Source: Gammaproteobacteria bacterium
GTDB taxonomy: Bacteria > Pseudomonadota > Gammaproteobacteria > Enterobacterales > Alteromonadaceae
Length of the DNA stretch: 19,622 nt
Direction of reading: 5' to 3'
Assembly (NCBI GenBank): GCA_027484495.1
Contig: JAIXSW010000300.1
Location: 1 to 19,622 of the forward strand
Position numbers and translations under genes: made by a program. The notes under the pieces were generated by a model, which saw only the letters and a program-made list of their open reading frames with translations, did no database searches and had not been told where the DNA came from. Every line of letters begins with the position of its first letter. The stretch's first letter is position 1. Shown in pieces: positions 7,327 through 14,764 of this stretch.

Positions 7327-10127
7327 CAGGCTTGCTCCTTGTGTTCCGGTTTATACCTTGTCGTCAACTTGCCAAGGTTGGCCAGGATTAACAGCGTGGA
7401 CCCCACAACAGTCAGGTAAACCCCTAAATCAAATGCCATCGCACTGGCCAGCTCAATTTGTCCCAACAGTGGCACCTGGAAATAATCAAACCAGGAGGTT
7501 AAAAATGGTTTACCAAACAGCCAGCTGAAAGCGCCGGTCAGCCCGGCAATCAAAATGCCGCTGGCGATCAGCGCCGAAAATTGCAGGTTTAACCGCGGTT
7601 TGACCCAATCCACGCCGTGGGCAATGTATTGCAAAATCAGCGCAATCGCAGTGACAAGACCCGCGACAAAACCACCGCCTGGTAGATTATGACCACGGAA
7701 AAAGATGTACACCGATACCAACAATGCCAGCGGCAACAAGCCCTGCGAGACCACCCGTAGCAACAGCGGATGTGCATCCAGTGCCCAGCTACGACCATCG
7801 GCATCAGCACTGGGTTTAAAGCGCGGAATGCCGGTCAGCAGCTTGTAGATGCCTAGCGCCGCGATCCCAAGCACTGTGATCTCACCAAAGGTATCAAAAC
7901 CGCGGAAATCGACCAGGATCACATTCACCACATTGGTGCCGCCGCCACCGCTCTTAGCATTGGCCAGAAAATAAGCTGATACCGAATCGACCTTTTGGGT
8001 CAGCATCAGATACGCCAGGCTACCGACGACAATGGCACAAGCGCCAGCCAGCACCAGATCGCGCAATAAGGTTGAATGTGCACTCTGTTTCGGGCTGCGG
8101 TGCGGTAAAAAATACAACGCCAGCATCAACAACACCGCAGTCGCAACTTCGACGGCCAACTGGGTCAACGCCAGATCCGGTGCGGAGAAACGGATAAACA
8201 ACAAACTCAGCATCAGCCCGACGACTGACACCATAATCAGCGCCAACAGTCGTTGCCGTTGCCAAAGCACTGTAGCAACAGCCGCCAGTACCATCACCAG
8301 CAATAATGCGGCTGTCAGCAGATCAGCGGCCATCGCAGGCCGCGGCCCCTGCAAATCAGCAAGTTGCAATAATGGATAACCGGCCAGTAGCACCATCGCC
8401 CACAGGATAATGGCAATGTACCACTGCAGACGACCAGGCTCGGCCCATTGACTGAAGCGGCGACAAGCGTATACCAGCCGTTGTACCAGCCCTTCAAAAC
8501 GATAAATCGCCAATGTCGACTGGAAGCCGGCCTGAAACAAAAACAACTGTTTACGGTTGATGTACAGCACAATACCGGCAAAAAATGCCACCGCACTCAT
8601 CACCAGCGGCAGGTTCACCCCATGCCATAACGCCAGACTATAAGCCGGCGGCGCTTGCTGCAACGCTGCCGTTGAGGCCGCCAGTAAAATATCGCCCACC
8701 AGCCACTGCGGAAACAAACCAACTCCGATACATAGCGCGACCAGAATCTCCATCGGCACCCGCATATACCGGGGCGGTTCATGTGGGGTCTTGTCGAGGC
8801 CTATTGGCTTGCCGTTAAAAAATACGTCGTGAATGAAACGGGCAGAATAGGCCACCGAAAACATCGCGGCGATAGTCGCCAGCAGTGGCAATAACCAGCT
8901 GAGCGAACCCAGCACACTCTGGTGTAGCGTCTGGCTGAAAAACATCTCTTTTGACAGGAAACCATTTAACAGCGGTACGCCAGCCATTGCGGCAGCAGCC
9001 ACCATCGCCAGGCTGGCGGTCACCGGCATGAAATGCCATAAACCATTGATCTTACGCATATCACGCGAGCCGGTTTCATGGTCGATAATACCGGCAGCCA
9101 TAAACAACGAGGCTTTAAATACGGCGTGGTTAATAATATGAAAAATGGCGGCGACAGTAGCCAGATCGGTATCCAACCCAAGCAACAGGGTAATCAGCCC
9201 CAGATGTGAAATGGTCGAATAAGCCAACAAACCTTTGATATCGTGCTGGAACAAGGCGAAATAGGCGCCGGTCAATAGCGTCAGCAAACCCGCCAGGCTT
9301 ACCAGGCTAAACCACAAATCAGTCCCGGCTAATGCCGGATATAAACGGATCAGTAAGAAAATACCGGCTTTGACCATCGTCGCCGAATGCAGATAGGCGC
9401 TGACCGGCGTCGGCGCTGCCATCGCATTGGGCAACCAGAAATGAAATGGAAATTGAGCTGATTTAGTAAAAGCCCCCAACAGCACCAAGATCAGGATCAG
9501 CGGATATTGAGCGTGAGCAACAATCTCCGGTCCTTTGCTGAGGATGACATCCAGCTGGTAGCTGCCAGCCACCTGGCCAAGTAACACCAGGCCAACCAGC
9601 AACGCCAACCCCCCGGCGGCCGTGACCGTCAGTGCCAGCCGGGCGCCTTTGCGCGCATCGGAGCGATGAGACCAGTAACTAATCAGTAAAAATGAGCTGA
9701 CACTGGTGAGTTCCCAGAACAGCCAGAGTTGCAGGACGTTACCCGACAATACAATGCCAAGCATCGCCTGCATAAACAGCAGCAGACAGGCATAAAACCG
9801 CCCCATCGGATCTTTTGGACTGAGGTAATACCGGGCGTAAAAAATCACCAACAGGCCGATGCCGAAGATGAGCAGGACAAACAGCAAAGCCAGAGCGTCC
9901 AGGCGTAAAGTCCACTGCAGCCCCAATAACGGCAACCATTGCCATTGTTGTTGCAGCACTTCTCCTTGCAGCAACTGCGGGATCAACGGCGCTAACAGCA
10001 ACAGACCAAAAGCCGGTGCTGCCAGTGCTATCCATGTTTGCTGATTACGGCTGAGCTGCCTGAAACACAACAACAGCGCAATACCGAATAAAGGGGCAGA
10101 CAAAATCCAGGGGAGTATCGACACCAT
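7326..10127 (-). CDS. mrpA: MrpA-MrpB fusion (PhaAB type), largest subunit of Na+/H+ antiporter
   Basis: The 933-residue protein begins with a NuoL-like antiporter domain: Glu139 in LWLFWELTSVSSF, Lys222 in GAFTKSAQFPFHFWLP, Lys253 in SATMVKAGIFLL, and the motifs HDIKGLLAYSTISHLG and HAVFKASLFMAAG. An MbhD/MbhE-type section follows (LALTQLAVEVATAVLLMLAL; FDTFGEITVLGIAALGIYKLL). Last comes an MrpB domain of about 140 residues (YIFFRGHNLPGGGFVAGLVTA...). A and B are separate proteins in Bacillus; their fusion marks the six-gene 'group 2' Mrp operons common in proteobacteria, and no separate mrpB is seen. The start is supported by AAAGAGG 8 bases upstream. Expression may depend on the structured leader between nhaB and this gene. 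Confidence 0.95.
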   Translation of the reverse strand: MVSILPWILSAPLFGIALLLCFRQLSRNQQTWIALAAPAFGLLLLAPLIPQLLQGEVLQQQWQWLPLLGLQWTLRLDALALLFVLLIFGIGLLVIFYARYYLSPKDPMGRFYACLLLFMQAMLGIVLSGNVLQLWLFWELTSVSSFLLISYWSHRSDARKGARLALTVTAAGGLALLVGLVLLGQVAGSYQLDVILSKGPEIVAHAQYPLILILVLLGAFTKSAQFPFHFWLPNAMAAPTPVSAYLHSATMVKAGIFLLIRLYPALAGTDLWFSLVSLAGLLTLLTGAYFALFQHDIKGLLAYSTISHLGLITLLLGLDTDLATVAAIFHIINHAVFKASLFMAAGIIDHETGSRDMRKINGLWHFMPVTASLAMVAAAAMAGVPLLNGFLSKEMFFSQTLHQSVLGSLSWLLPLLATIAAMFSVAYSARFIHDVFFNGKPIGLDKTPHEPPRYMRVPMEILVALCIGVGLFPQWLVGDILLAASTAALQQAPPAYSLALWHGVNLPLVMSAVAFFAGIVLYINRKQLFLFQAGFQSTLAIYRFEGLVQRLVYACRRFSQWAEPGRLQWYIAIILWAMVLLAGYPLLQLADLQGPRPAMAADLLTAALLLVMVLAAVATVLWQRQRLLALIMVSVVGLMLSLLFIRFSAPDLALTQLAVEVATAVLLMLALYFLPHRSPKQSAHSTLLRDLVLAGACAIVVGSLAYLMLTQKVDSVSAYFLANAKSGGGGTNVVNVILVDFRGFDTFGEITVLGIAALGIYKLLTGIPRFKPSADADGRSWALDAHPLLLRVVSQGLLPLALLVSVYIFFRGHNLPGGGFVAGLVTAIALILQYIAHGVDWVKPRLNLQFSALIASGILIAGLTGAFSWLFGKPFLTSWFDYFQVPLLGQIELASAMAFDLGVYLTVVGSTLLILANLGKLTTRYKPEHKEQA

Positions 10128-10170
10128 GTCATCGCCTCTTTAGCAGTTTTGTGTTTTGAGCGCAGGCAAA

Positions 10171-10197
10171 AATCTGTACCGGCTCACACAACAGATT
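10171..10197 (-). promoter_or_regulatory. Short hairpin with U-rich 3' flank in the mrpA leader
   Basis: AATCTGT and ACAGATT form a perfect 7-base inverted repeat separated by 13 bases. Read on the - strand, the 3' arm runs into further T (10168-10170), giving ATTTTTG, an attenuator-like shape about 45 bases upstream of the mrpA start. The stem is AT-rich and the loop long, so it would be a weak terminator by itself. Confidence 0.3.
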
Positions 10198-10247
10198 AAA
10201 AGATATCCTGATTTGTCTGGGTGACAGCGGATGAAAACAAGTCCCGA

Positions 10248-10284
10248 ACCGGTCAATGGGGCATTCTGACCGGTGAATGCCCCA
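10248..10284 (-). promoter_or_regulatory. Interleaved inverted repeats (A-B-A'-B') between nhaB and mrpA
   Basis: On the + strand ACCGGTCA (10248-10255) is the exact reverse complement of TGACCGGT (10267-10274), and TGGGGCATTC (10257-10266) of GAATGCCCCA (10275-10284). The two pairs interleave, so an RNA from either strand could form the 10-bp stem or the 8-bp stem but hardly both. The 10-bp stem starts 15 bases after the nhaB stop, the place of a terminator, yet no clean U tract follows on the nhaB strand. Possible roles are mRNA 3'-end protection for nhaB, a switch in front of mrpA, or a protein-binding site. Confidence 0.55.
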
Positions 10285-10298
10285 GTTTTGCCGATGAA

Positions 10299-11867
10299 TT
10301 AATGCGCCGCTCCCGGCACATAATGATGGATCCAACCAACACTGTAGAAGTAATGAGTCACTTCCGGCAGCAGGAACACCGTCGCCAACAAGCCTGCCAC
10401 TGTCAGCACTATGGTATACGGCACCGCCATCCACACCATCCGCATGTATGACAGACGAATAAGCGGAGCCAGAGCGCTGGTCAACAGGAACAGGAACGCG
10501 GCCTGGCCGTTTGGCGTCGCGACACTTGGCAGGTTGGTACCTGCATTAATCGCAATAGCCAGCATTTCAAACTGTTCACGGCTGATCCGGCCAGCTTCCC
10601 ATGCCGCTTTCACCTCGTTGATGTACACAGTGCCGACAAAGACGTTGTCGCTGACCATCGATAACACGCCATTAGCCAAAAACAACACTGCCAGTTGCTG
10701 CTGCCCGTCAAACGTTAGTACCCAGCTAATGATTGGTGTAAACAGTTGCTGGTCAATAATGACCGCGACCACGGCAAAAAACACCACTAACAGCGCGGTA
10801 AAAGGCAACGCTTCTTTAAACGCATTACCGATGGCATGTTCGTCGGTGACACCACAAAAAGTAGTCGCTAGGATGATTACCATCAGACCAATCAAGCCAA
10901 CAGACGCGATGTGCAGACTCAGACAGATGATCAGCAATACTGAAATAACGCCTTGTACCCACAGTTTAGATATATCTGACGCAGTCAGTTTTGCGCTTTG
11001 GTGTGCATCATAGTCGACCAACACTGCCCGTACGGCATCCGGCATTTTATAACCGAAATCAAACCACTTTATTTTCTCTACCAGCGCCGTGGTCAACAAA
11101 CCACAAATTAAGACCGGTACACTGACGGCACACATCCGCAATGCAAATTCAGCAAAGCCCCATTCCACAGCTTCGGCAATAATCAGGTTCTGCGGCTCCC
11201 CCACCATTGTCGATACACCGCCCAAGGCAGTACCGACACCGGCATGCATCAGCAGGTTGCGCAGGAAACCACGGAAATTCTCCAGATCGGCGCGCGATAA
11301 CTCGCGAACCTCACCATCTGCATTGTGATCATGGCTATCGAGAAAAGTCTTGCCTGAGGAAATTTTGTGGTAAATCGAGTAAAAACCAACGGCAACGCTG
11401 ATGACCACCGCAACCACCGTCAGCGCATCGAGGAACGCCGATAAAAATGCTGCCATCAAACAAAACGCCAGTGAAATACCGGTTTTGGATTTCACCCGCA
11501 ACAACAGCTTGGTGAACACAAACAACAGCAGGTCTTTGACGAAGTTGATGCCTGCAACCATAAACACCAGTAGCAAAACAACTTCAATATTGACAGAGAC
11601 TTCATGCATGACTTTTTCGGTACTGGTCATGCCCATCGCAACTGCCTGAATCGCTAACAAACCACCGGGTAACAATGGATAACATTTCAGCGCCATCGCC
11701 AGCGTGAAAATAAATTCCAGTACCAACAACCAGCCCGCAACATACGGGTTCTGAATAAATACCAATGGATTCAAAAACAGAAAAGCAATTATGGTCAGTT
11801 TGAACCAGTTGGGCGATTGCCCGAGGAAATTTGAATAAAGCGCAAGCGCAGTGCCAGATGGTTTCAT
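10299..11867 (-). CDS. nhaB: NhaB, Na+/H+ antiporter
   Basis: The 522-residue polytopic inner-membrane protein (E. coli NhaB has 513) closely follows NhaB along its length: NFLGQSPNWFKL, PYVAGWLLVLEFIFTLAMALKCYPLLPGGLLA, FLDALTVVAVVISVAVGFY, MMVGEPQNLIIA-type segment TMVGEPQNLIIAEA, GVTDEHAIG, SDNVFVGTVYINE and NLPSVATPNGQAAFLFLLTS. It exchanges internal Na+ for protons. An in-frame GTG lies four codons upstream (11879), but the ATG at 11867 has GTGAGAT nearby and gives MKPSGTALALYSNFLG as in the family. It is transcribed in the same direction as the mrp operon, 171 bases upstream of mrpA. In E. coli fadR is divergent from nhaB; no fadR is present here. Confidence 0.96.
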   Translation of the reverse strand: MKPSGTALALYSNFLGQSPNWFKLTIIAFLFLNPLVFIQNPYVAGWLLVLEFIFTLAMALKCYPLLPGGLLAIQAVAMGMTSTEKVMHEVSVNIEVVLLLVFMVAGINFVKDLLLFVFTKLLLRVKSKTGISLAFCLMAAFLSAFLDALTVVAVVISVAVGFYSIYHKISSGKTFLDSHDHNADGEVRELSRADLENFRGFLRNLLMHAGVGTALGGVSTMVGEPQNLIIAEAVEWGFAEFALRMCAVSVPVLICGLLTTALVEKIKWFDFGYKMPDAVRAVLVDYDAHQSAKLTASDISKLWVQGVISVLLIICLSLHIASVGLIGLMVIILATTFCGVTDEHAIGNAFKEALPFTALLVVFFAVVAVIIDQQLFTPIISWVLTFDGQQQLAVLFLANGVLSMVSDNVFVGTVYINEVKAAWEAGRISREQFEMLAIAINAGTNLPSVATPNGQAAFLFLLTSALAPLIRLSYMRMVWMAVPYTIVLTVAGLLATVFLLPEVTHYFYSVGWIHHYVPGAAH

Positions 11868-11963
11868 TGCGGATCTCACTTGTTATTATCTGATTTGATC
11901 TTTATTTGGCAGTTTCGTCACCGTTTAATGTAGCGTAACTGAGATGATTCGCCTGCCCTGCCC

Positions 11964-12134
11964 ATGAGTAAATTACAGTCCAGTCCCGAAAAACATCAAC
12001 GACGTCAGATTCTTATACCTGAGTTCAGCCAAATATGTCTATGGCAGCTTTATGACATTTATGAATGCAGCCTGAAATTTGCGACCAGTCAACTCACCGG
12101 ATTGCTGAGCAACGCCTGTGTCTTGCCACACTGA
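11964..12134 (+). CDS. Doubtful 56-residue ORF of unknown function, divergent from nhaB
   Basis: ATG at 11964 opens 56 codons to TGA at 12132 (begins MSKLQSSPEKHQRRQILIPE; ends LSNACVLPH). I do not recognise it. There is no convincing Shine-Dalgarno (CCTGCCC precedes the ATG). A weak promoter-like pair lies upstream, TTTATT 11901-11906 and TTTAAT 11924-11929 with 17-base spacing, and a hairpin ending in a T-rich stretch starts 17 bases after the stop. It is the only coding candidate in the 320 bases between nhaB and the peptidase gene. A small RNA or a non-coding leader is equally possible. Confidence 0.22.
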   Translation: MSKLQSSPEKHQRRQILIPEFSQICLWQLYDIYECSLKFATSQLTGLLSNACVLPH

Positions 12135-12142
12135 AAATGGCG

Positions 12143-12168
12143 AAAAAAAACCCGGCAACTATGCCGGG
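12143..12168 (-). terminator. Rho-independent terminator of the S9 peptidase gene
   Basis: CCCGGCA (12151-12157) and TGCCGGG (12162-12168) form a perfect 7-bp GC-rich stem with an ACTA loop. On the - strand it is followed by eight T (12143-12150). It lies 33 bases after the stop of the peptidase gene. On the + strand the hairpin is followed by CTTTCGTTT, so it may also stop transcripts through the small ORF ending at 12134. Confidence 0.88.
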
Positions 12169-12200
12169 CTTTCGTTTATACATATTATATTACTGATATA

Positions 12201-14339
12201 TCAGGACTTCTTATCCAGCAGCGACAGAATAAAGGCGTATTCCTGCGCCACTTCTTTCATCCGCGAGAACCGGCCGGATTTACCACCGTGACCAGCCTCC
12301 ATATTGGTGCGGAACAACAAAGGTTGCGCATCAGTTTTCTCTGTTCTGAGTTTTGCCACCCACTTCGCCGGTTCAAAATATTGCACTTGGGAATCGTGCA
12401 GACCTGTCGTTACCAGCATCGCCGGGTAAGCCTGCTTTTTCACCTGGTCATAAGGCGAATAGGACAACATATAGTCGTAGTAAGCTTTTTGTTTTGGGTT
12501 ACCCCATTCGTCAAACTCGTTGGTGGTCAGTGGGATAGATTCATCCAGCATCGTAGTCACCACATCAACAAAAGGCACATTGGCCACTAAAGCCCGGTAT
12601 TTCTCCGGCGCCATATTGGCAACAGCCCCCATCAGCAGACCACCGGCGCTACCGCCCATGCCAAATACTTTGTCTTTGGCCGCATACTGCTGTTTTACCA
12701 AATAGTCGGTGACATCAATGTAATCAGTGAAAGTATTGATTTTTTTCAGTAATTTCCCATCTTCATACCAGTGACGCCCCATTTCCTGACCACCACGGAT
12801 ATGCGCAATGGCATAGACAAAACCACGGTCGACTAACGACAATACGCTGGAGCGGAAGCTTGGAGCAGATGAAGAACCATAAGAGCCATAGGCATATTGG
12901 TACAGTGGCGCACTACCATCCTTTTTAAAGCCTTTACGGTACAGCAAACTGACCGGCACTTTGGTCCCGTCACGGGCTTCAGCCCACACCCGTTCGGTCT
13001 GATAGTTGGCACGATCAAAACCACCTAATACTTCCTGTTGCTTCAGCAGACGTTTTTCGCCGCTACGCAAATTCACTTCATAGACGGAATTCGGCGTGGT
13101 CAGCGACGTATAGCTGTAACGCAACCATTCAGTGTTTTGTTCCAGATTGACGTCGGTGGCGGCGACATACACCGGCTCATCTGAACTGATATAGCTGGCT
13201 TTCGCCGGGTTTTGCCACGGCAGCACACGGATGCGGTTTAAACCTTCACTGCGTTCGTTAATGGCCAGATAGTCATTAAACAACTGAAAGGACTCGATAA
13301 AAACGTTTTTGTCATGCGCCAGTAATTCAGTCCAGCGTGCACGGTCACCGATTTGATCGTCCGCCACAGCCATAATGCGGTTATTCGGTGCATTCCAGTC
13401 AGTGCTGATAATCCAGCGATTGCCTAAGTGGTCGGCCTCGTATTTGAAGTCCCGTTGCCGCGGCGCAATGGCCTTAAATTCGCCCGTCGGCTGGTTAGCC
13501 GGCAATACACGGATTTCAGACGAGACAGTACTGCCCAGCCACAACACAATAAACTGGTCATCACTGCTGTTGCCGATGCCGGTGTAGAAGCTGGTATCTT
13601 TTTCTTCATACATCAGCACATCTTTGGCGACCGCTTCACCCAGCTGATGACGGCGGATTTTATTGCCTAGCAATGTTTGTTTATCTTTTTCAATATAAAA
13701 CAAATGCTTGCTGTCGGATGACCAAGCCAGCGATGCTTCGACGCCCGTCAACACATCGGGCAGATCTTTACCGGTTCTGAGATCGCGAATCCGTACCGTG
13801 TATTGGCGGCGACCATTGGTGTCTTCGGCATAGGCCACCAAATTGTTGTCAGGACTCACCGCATAATTACCGACCTGATAAAAATCTTTGCCGGCAGCCA
13901 TTTTATTGACGTCGAGGATCACTTGCTCTTCGCCGGTTTTCAGCACTTTACGCAGATATACCGGGTACTGCTGGCCAGTTTCATAACGGGTATAAAAGCT
14001 GTAATCACCTTTTTTCGCCGGTACAGAACTGTCGTCCTGCTTGATGCGGCCAATAATTTCGTCGGTCAGTTTATTCGTTAGGTCCTGATACTTATCTGCA
14101 TATTGTTGGTAATACGCGTTTTCTGCGTTCAGATGCGCCAGCACTTTCGGGTCTTGCCGTTTGTCATCGCGCATCCAGTAATACGGATCTACCCGATCGC
14201 CGTTGGCCGATTTGACGGTATATGGAATTTGTTCCGCAACGGGGGCCTGCACGGGTTGACTGGCGTGACTGATGCCGCTGATCAACATTGCGCCGGCACC
14301 CAATAGTGCAGTCCATTGAGAGAGAGGTCTATTTGCCAT
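12201..14339 (-). CDS. Exported S9 family peptidase, oligopeptidase B-like
   Basis: The 712-residue protein belongs to the prolyl oligopeptidase family, closest to oligopeptidase B (E. coli PtrB, 686). It has an N-terminal beta-propeller (about 70-440) and a C-terminal alpha/beta-hydrolase domain. The catalytic triad is visible: Ser564 in GMGGSAGG, Asp649 in TTGLHDSQVQY and His684 in EAGHGGKSGR. The segment VDVVTTMLDESIPLT (Glu600) matches the acidic region linked to cleavage after Arg/Lys in oligopeptidase B. The first 26 residues (TALLGAGAMLISGISHA|SQ) look like a signal peptide, implying a periplasmic location, unlike cytosolic PtrB. AGGA lies 8 bases before the ATG. The gene is apparently monocistronic with its own terminator. 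Substrate unknown; presumably short peptides. Confidence 0.9.
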   Translation of the reverse strand: MANRPLSQWTALLGAGAMLISGISHASQPVQAPVAEQIPYTVKSANGDRVDPYYWMRDDKRQDPKVLAHLNAENAYYQQYADKYQDLTNKLTDEIIGRIKQDDSSVPAKKGDYSFYTRYETGQQYPVYLRKVLKTGEEQVILDVNKMAAGKDFYQVGNYAVSPDNNLVAYAEDTNGRRQYTVRIRDLRTGKDLPDVLTGVEASLAWSSDSKHLFYIEKDKQTLLGNKIRRHQLGEAVAKDVLMYEEKDTSFYTGIGNSSDDQFIVLWLGSTVSSEIRVLPANQPTGEFKAIAPRQRDFKYEADHLGNRWIISTDWNAPNNRIMAVADDQIGDRARWTELLAHDKNVFIESFQLFNDYLAINERSEGLNRIRVLPWQNPAKASYISSDEPVYVAATDVNLEQNTEWLRYSYTSLTTPNSVYEVNLRSGEKRLLKQQEVLGGFDRANYQTERVWAEARDGTKVPVSLLYRKGFKKDGSAPLYQYAYGSYGSSSAPSFRSSVLSLVDRGFVYAIAHIRGGQEMGRHWYEDGKLLKKINTFTDYIDVTDYLVKQQYAAKDKVFGMGGSAGGLLMGAVANMAPEKYRALVANVPFVDVVTTMLDESIPLTTNEFDEWGNPKQKAYYDYMLSYSPYDQVKKQAYPAMLVTTGLHDSQVQYFEPAKWVAKLRTEKTDAQPLLFRTNMEAGHGGKSGRFSRMKEVAQEYAFILSLLDKKS

Positions 14340-14501
14340 TTTTGCTTCCTGTTATTTTTTTGCTTCATGCTTAAACATTTACAACTTTGCTTTTTTAACA
14401 TATCAGATACAAGGCTGCCCACAGGATTGCGCTCAAACGCCTGCGTTAACCGACTTAAAAAGTGTAACTAAGGATTTTTCCGGACTTCATCGGGTTAAAT
14501 T

Positions 14502-14517
14502 TCGCCTGTTCAGGCGA
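14502..14517. repeat. Perfect inverted repeat upstream of the HTH gene (possible operator)
   Basis: TCGCCTG-TT-CAGGCGA is a 7-base perfect inverted repeat with a two-base centre. It lies 65 bases before the HTH start and just upstream of a promoter-like pair. Its compact symmetry suits a dimeric DNA-binding protein. It could be an operator for the adjacent HTH protein or for another regulator; no known consensus was recognised. The rest of the 242-base gap between the peptidase and HTH genes shows no gene. Confidence 0.3.
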
Positions 14518-14523
14518 TCAGTA

Positions 14524-14553
14524 TTCACAAACCTGAATATCTGCGCTTATATT
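14524..14553 (+). promoter_or_regulatory. Candidate sigma-70 promoter for the HTH gene
   Basis: TTCACA (14524-14529) and TATATT (14548-14553) are separated by 18 bases and lie about 30 bases before the ATG at 14582. The -10 matches TATAAT at four of six positions and the -35 matches TTGACA at four of six. Confidence 0.35.
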
Positions 14554-14581
14554 ACTGAGATACATCACGCAGGAAATCATC

Positions 14582-14764
14582 ATGGCTTTAATGACTGTAG
14601 CCGAAGTTGCGGCTTTTTTATCAATTCAGGATATCCGGGTCGAACGACTGGCACGGGAAAATTTATTAGTACCGGCCGACAAGGACGCTGCAGGCAAACC
14701 GATGTTCGAAGAAGAAGACGTGAAGCGTTACAAGATATTAGCTGAGCGTCTTGGCGGCATCTGA
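14582..14764 (+). CDS. Small helix-turn-helix protein, MerR/excisionase-like
   Basis: This 60-residue acidic protein has the Shine-Dalgarno CAGGAAA 6 bases before the ATG. The sequence MTVAEVAAFLSIQDIRVERLARENLLVPADKDAAGKPMFEEEDVKRYK has the layout of a winged helix-turn-helix of the MerR/excisionase class: an N-terminal 'evAafL.i...rverLareg.l' helix pair, a short wing and 'F...dv.ry' at the end. It is the DNA-binding domain alone, with no effector domain. Targets are unknown. It is convergent with the thiamine operon kinase, and its last 27 bases overlap the kinase 3' end. Autoregulation through the repeat at 14502 is a guess. Confidence 0.7.
   Translation: MALMTVAEVAAFLSIQDIRVERLARENLLVPADKDAAGKPMFEEEDVKRYKILAERLGGI

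Noticed and set aside
8020..9039. Alternative - strand frames inside mrpA (for example 8020-8265, 8815-9039)
   Set aside because: They are out-of-frame shadows of a complete, well-conserved MrpA/B fusion; no frameshift is needed to explain the gene.
10129..10434. 101-codon - strand frame spanning the nhaB end and the spacer
   Set aside because: It reads nhaB out of frame and the spacer lacks a start signal for it; the spacer is better seen as structured RNA.
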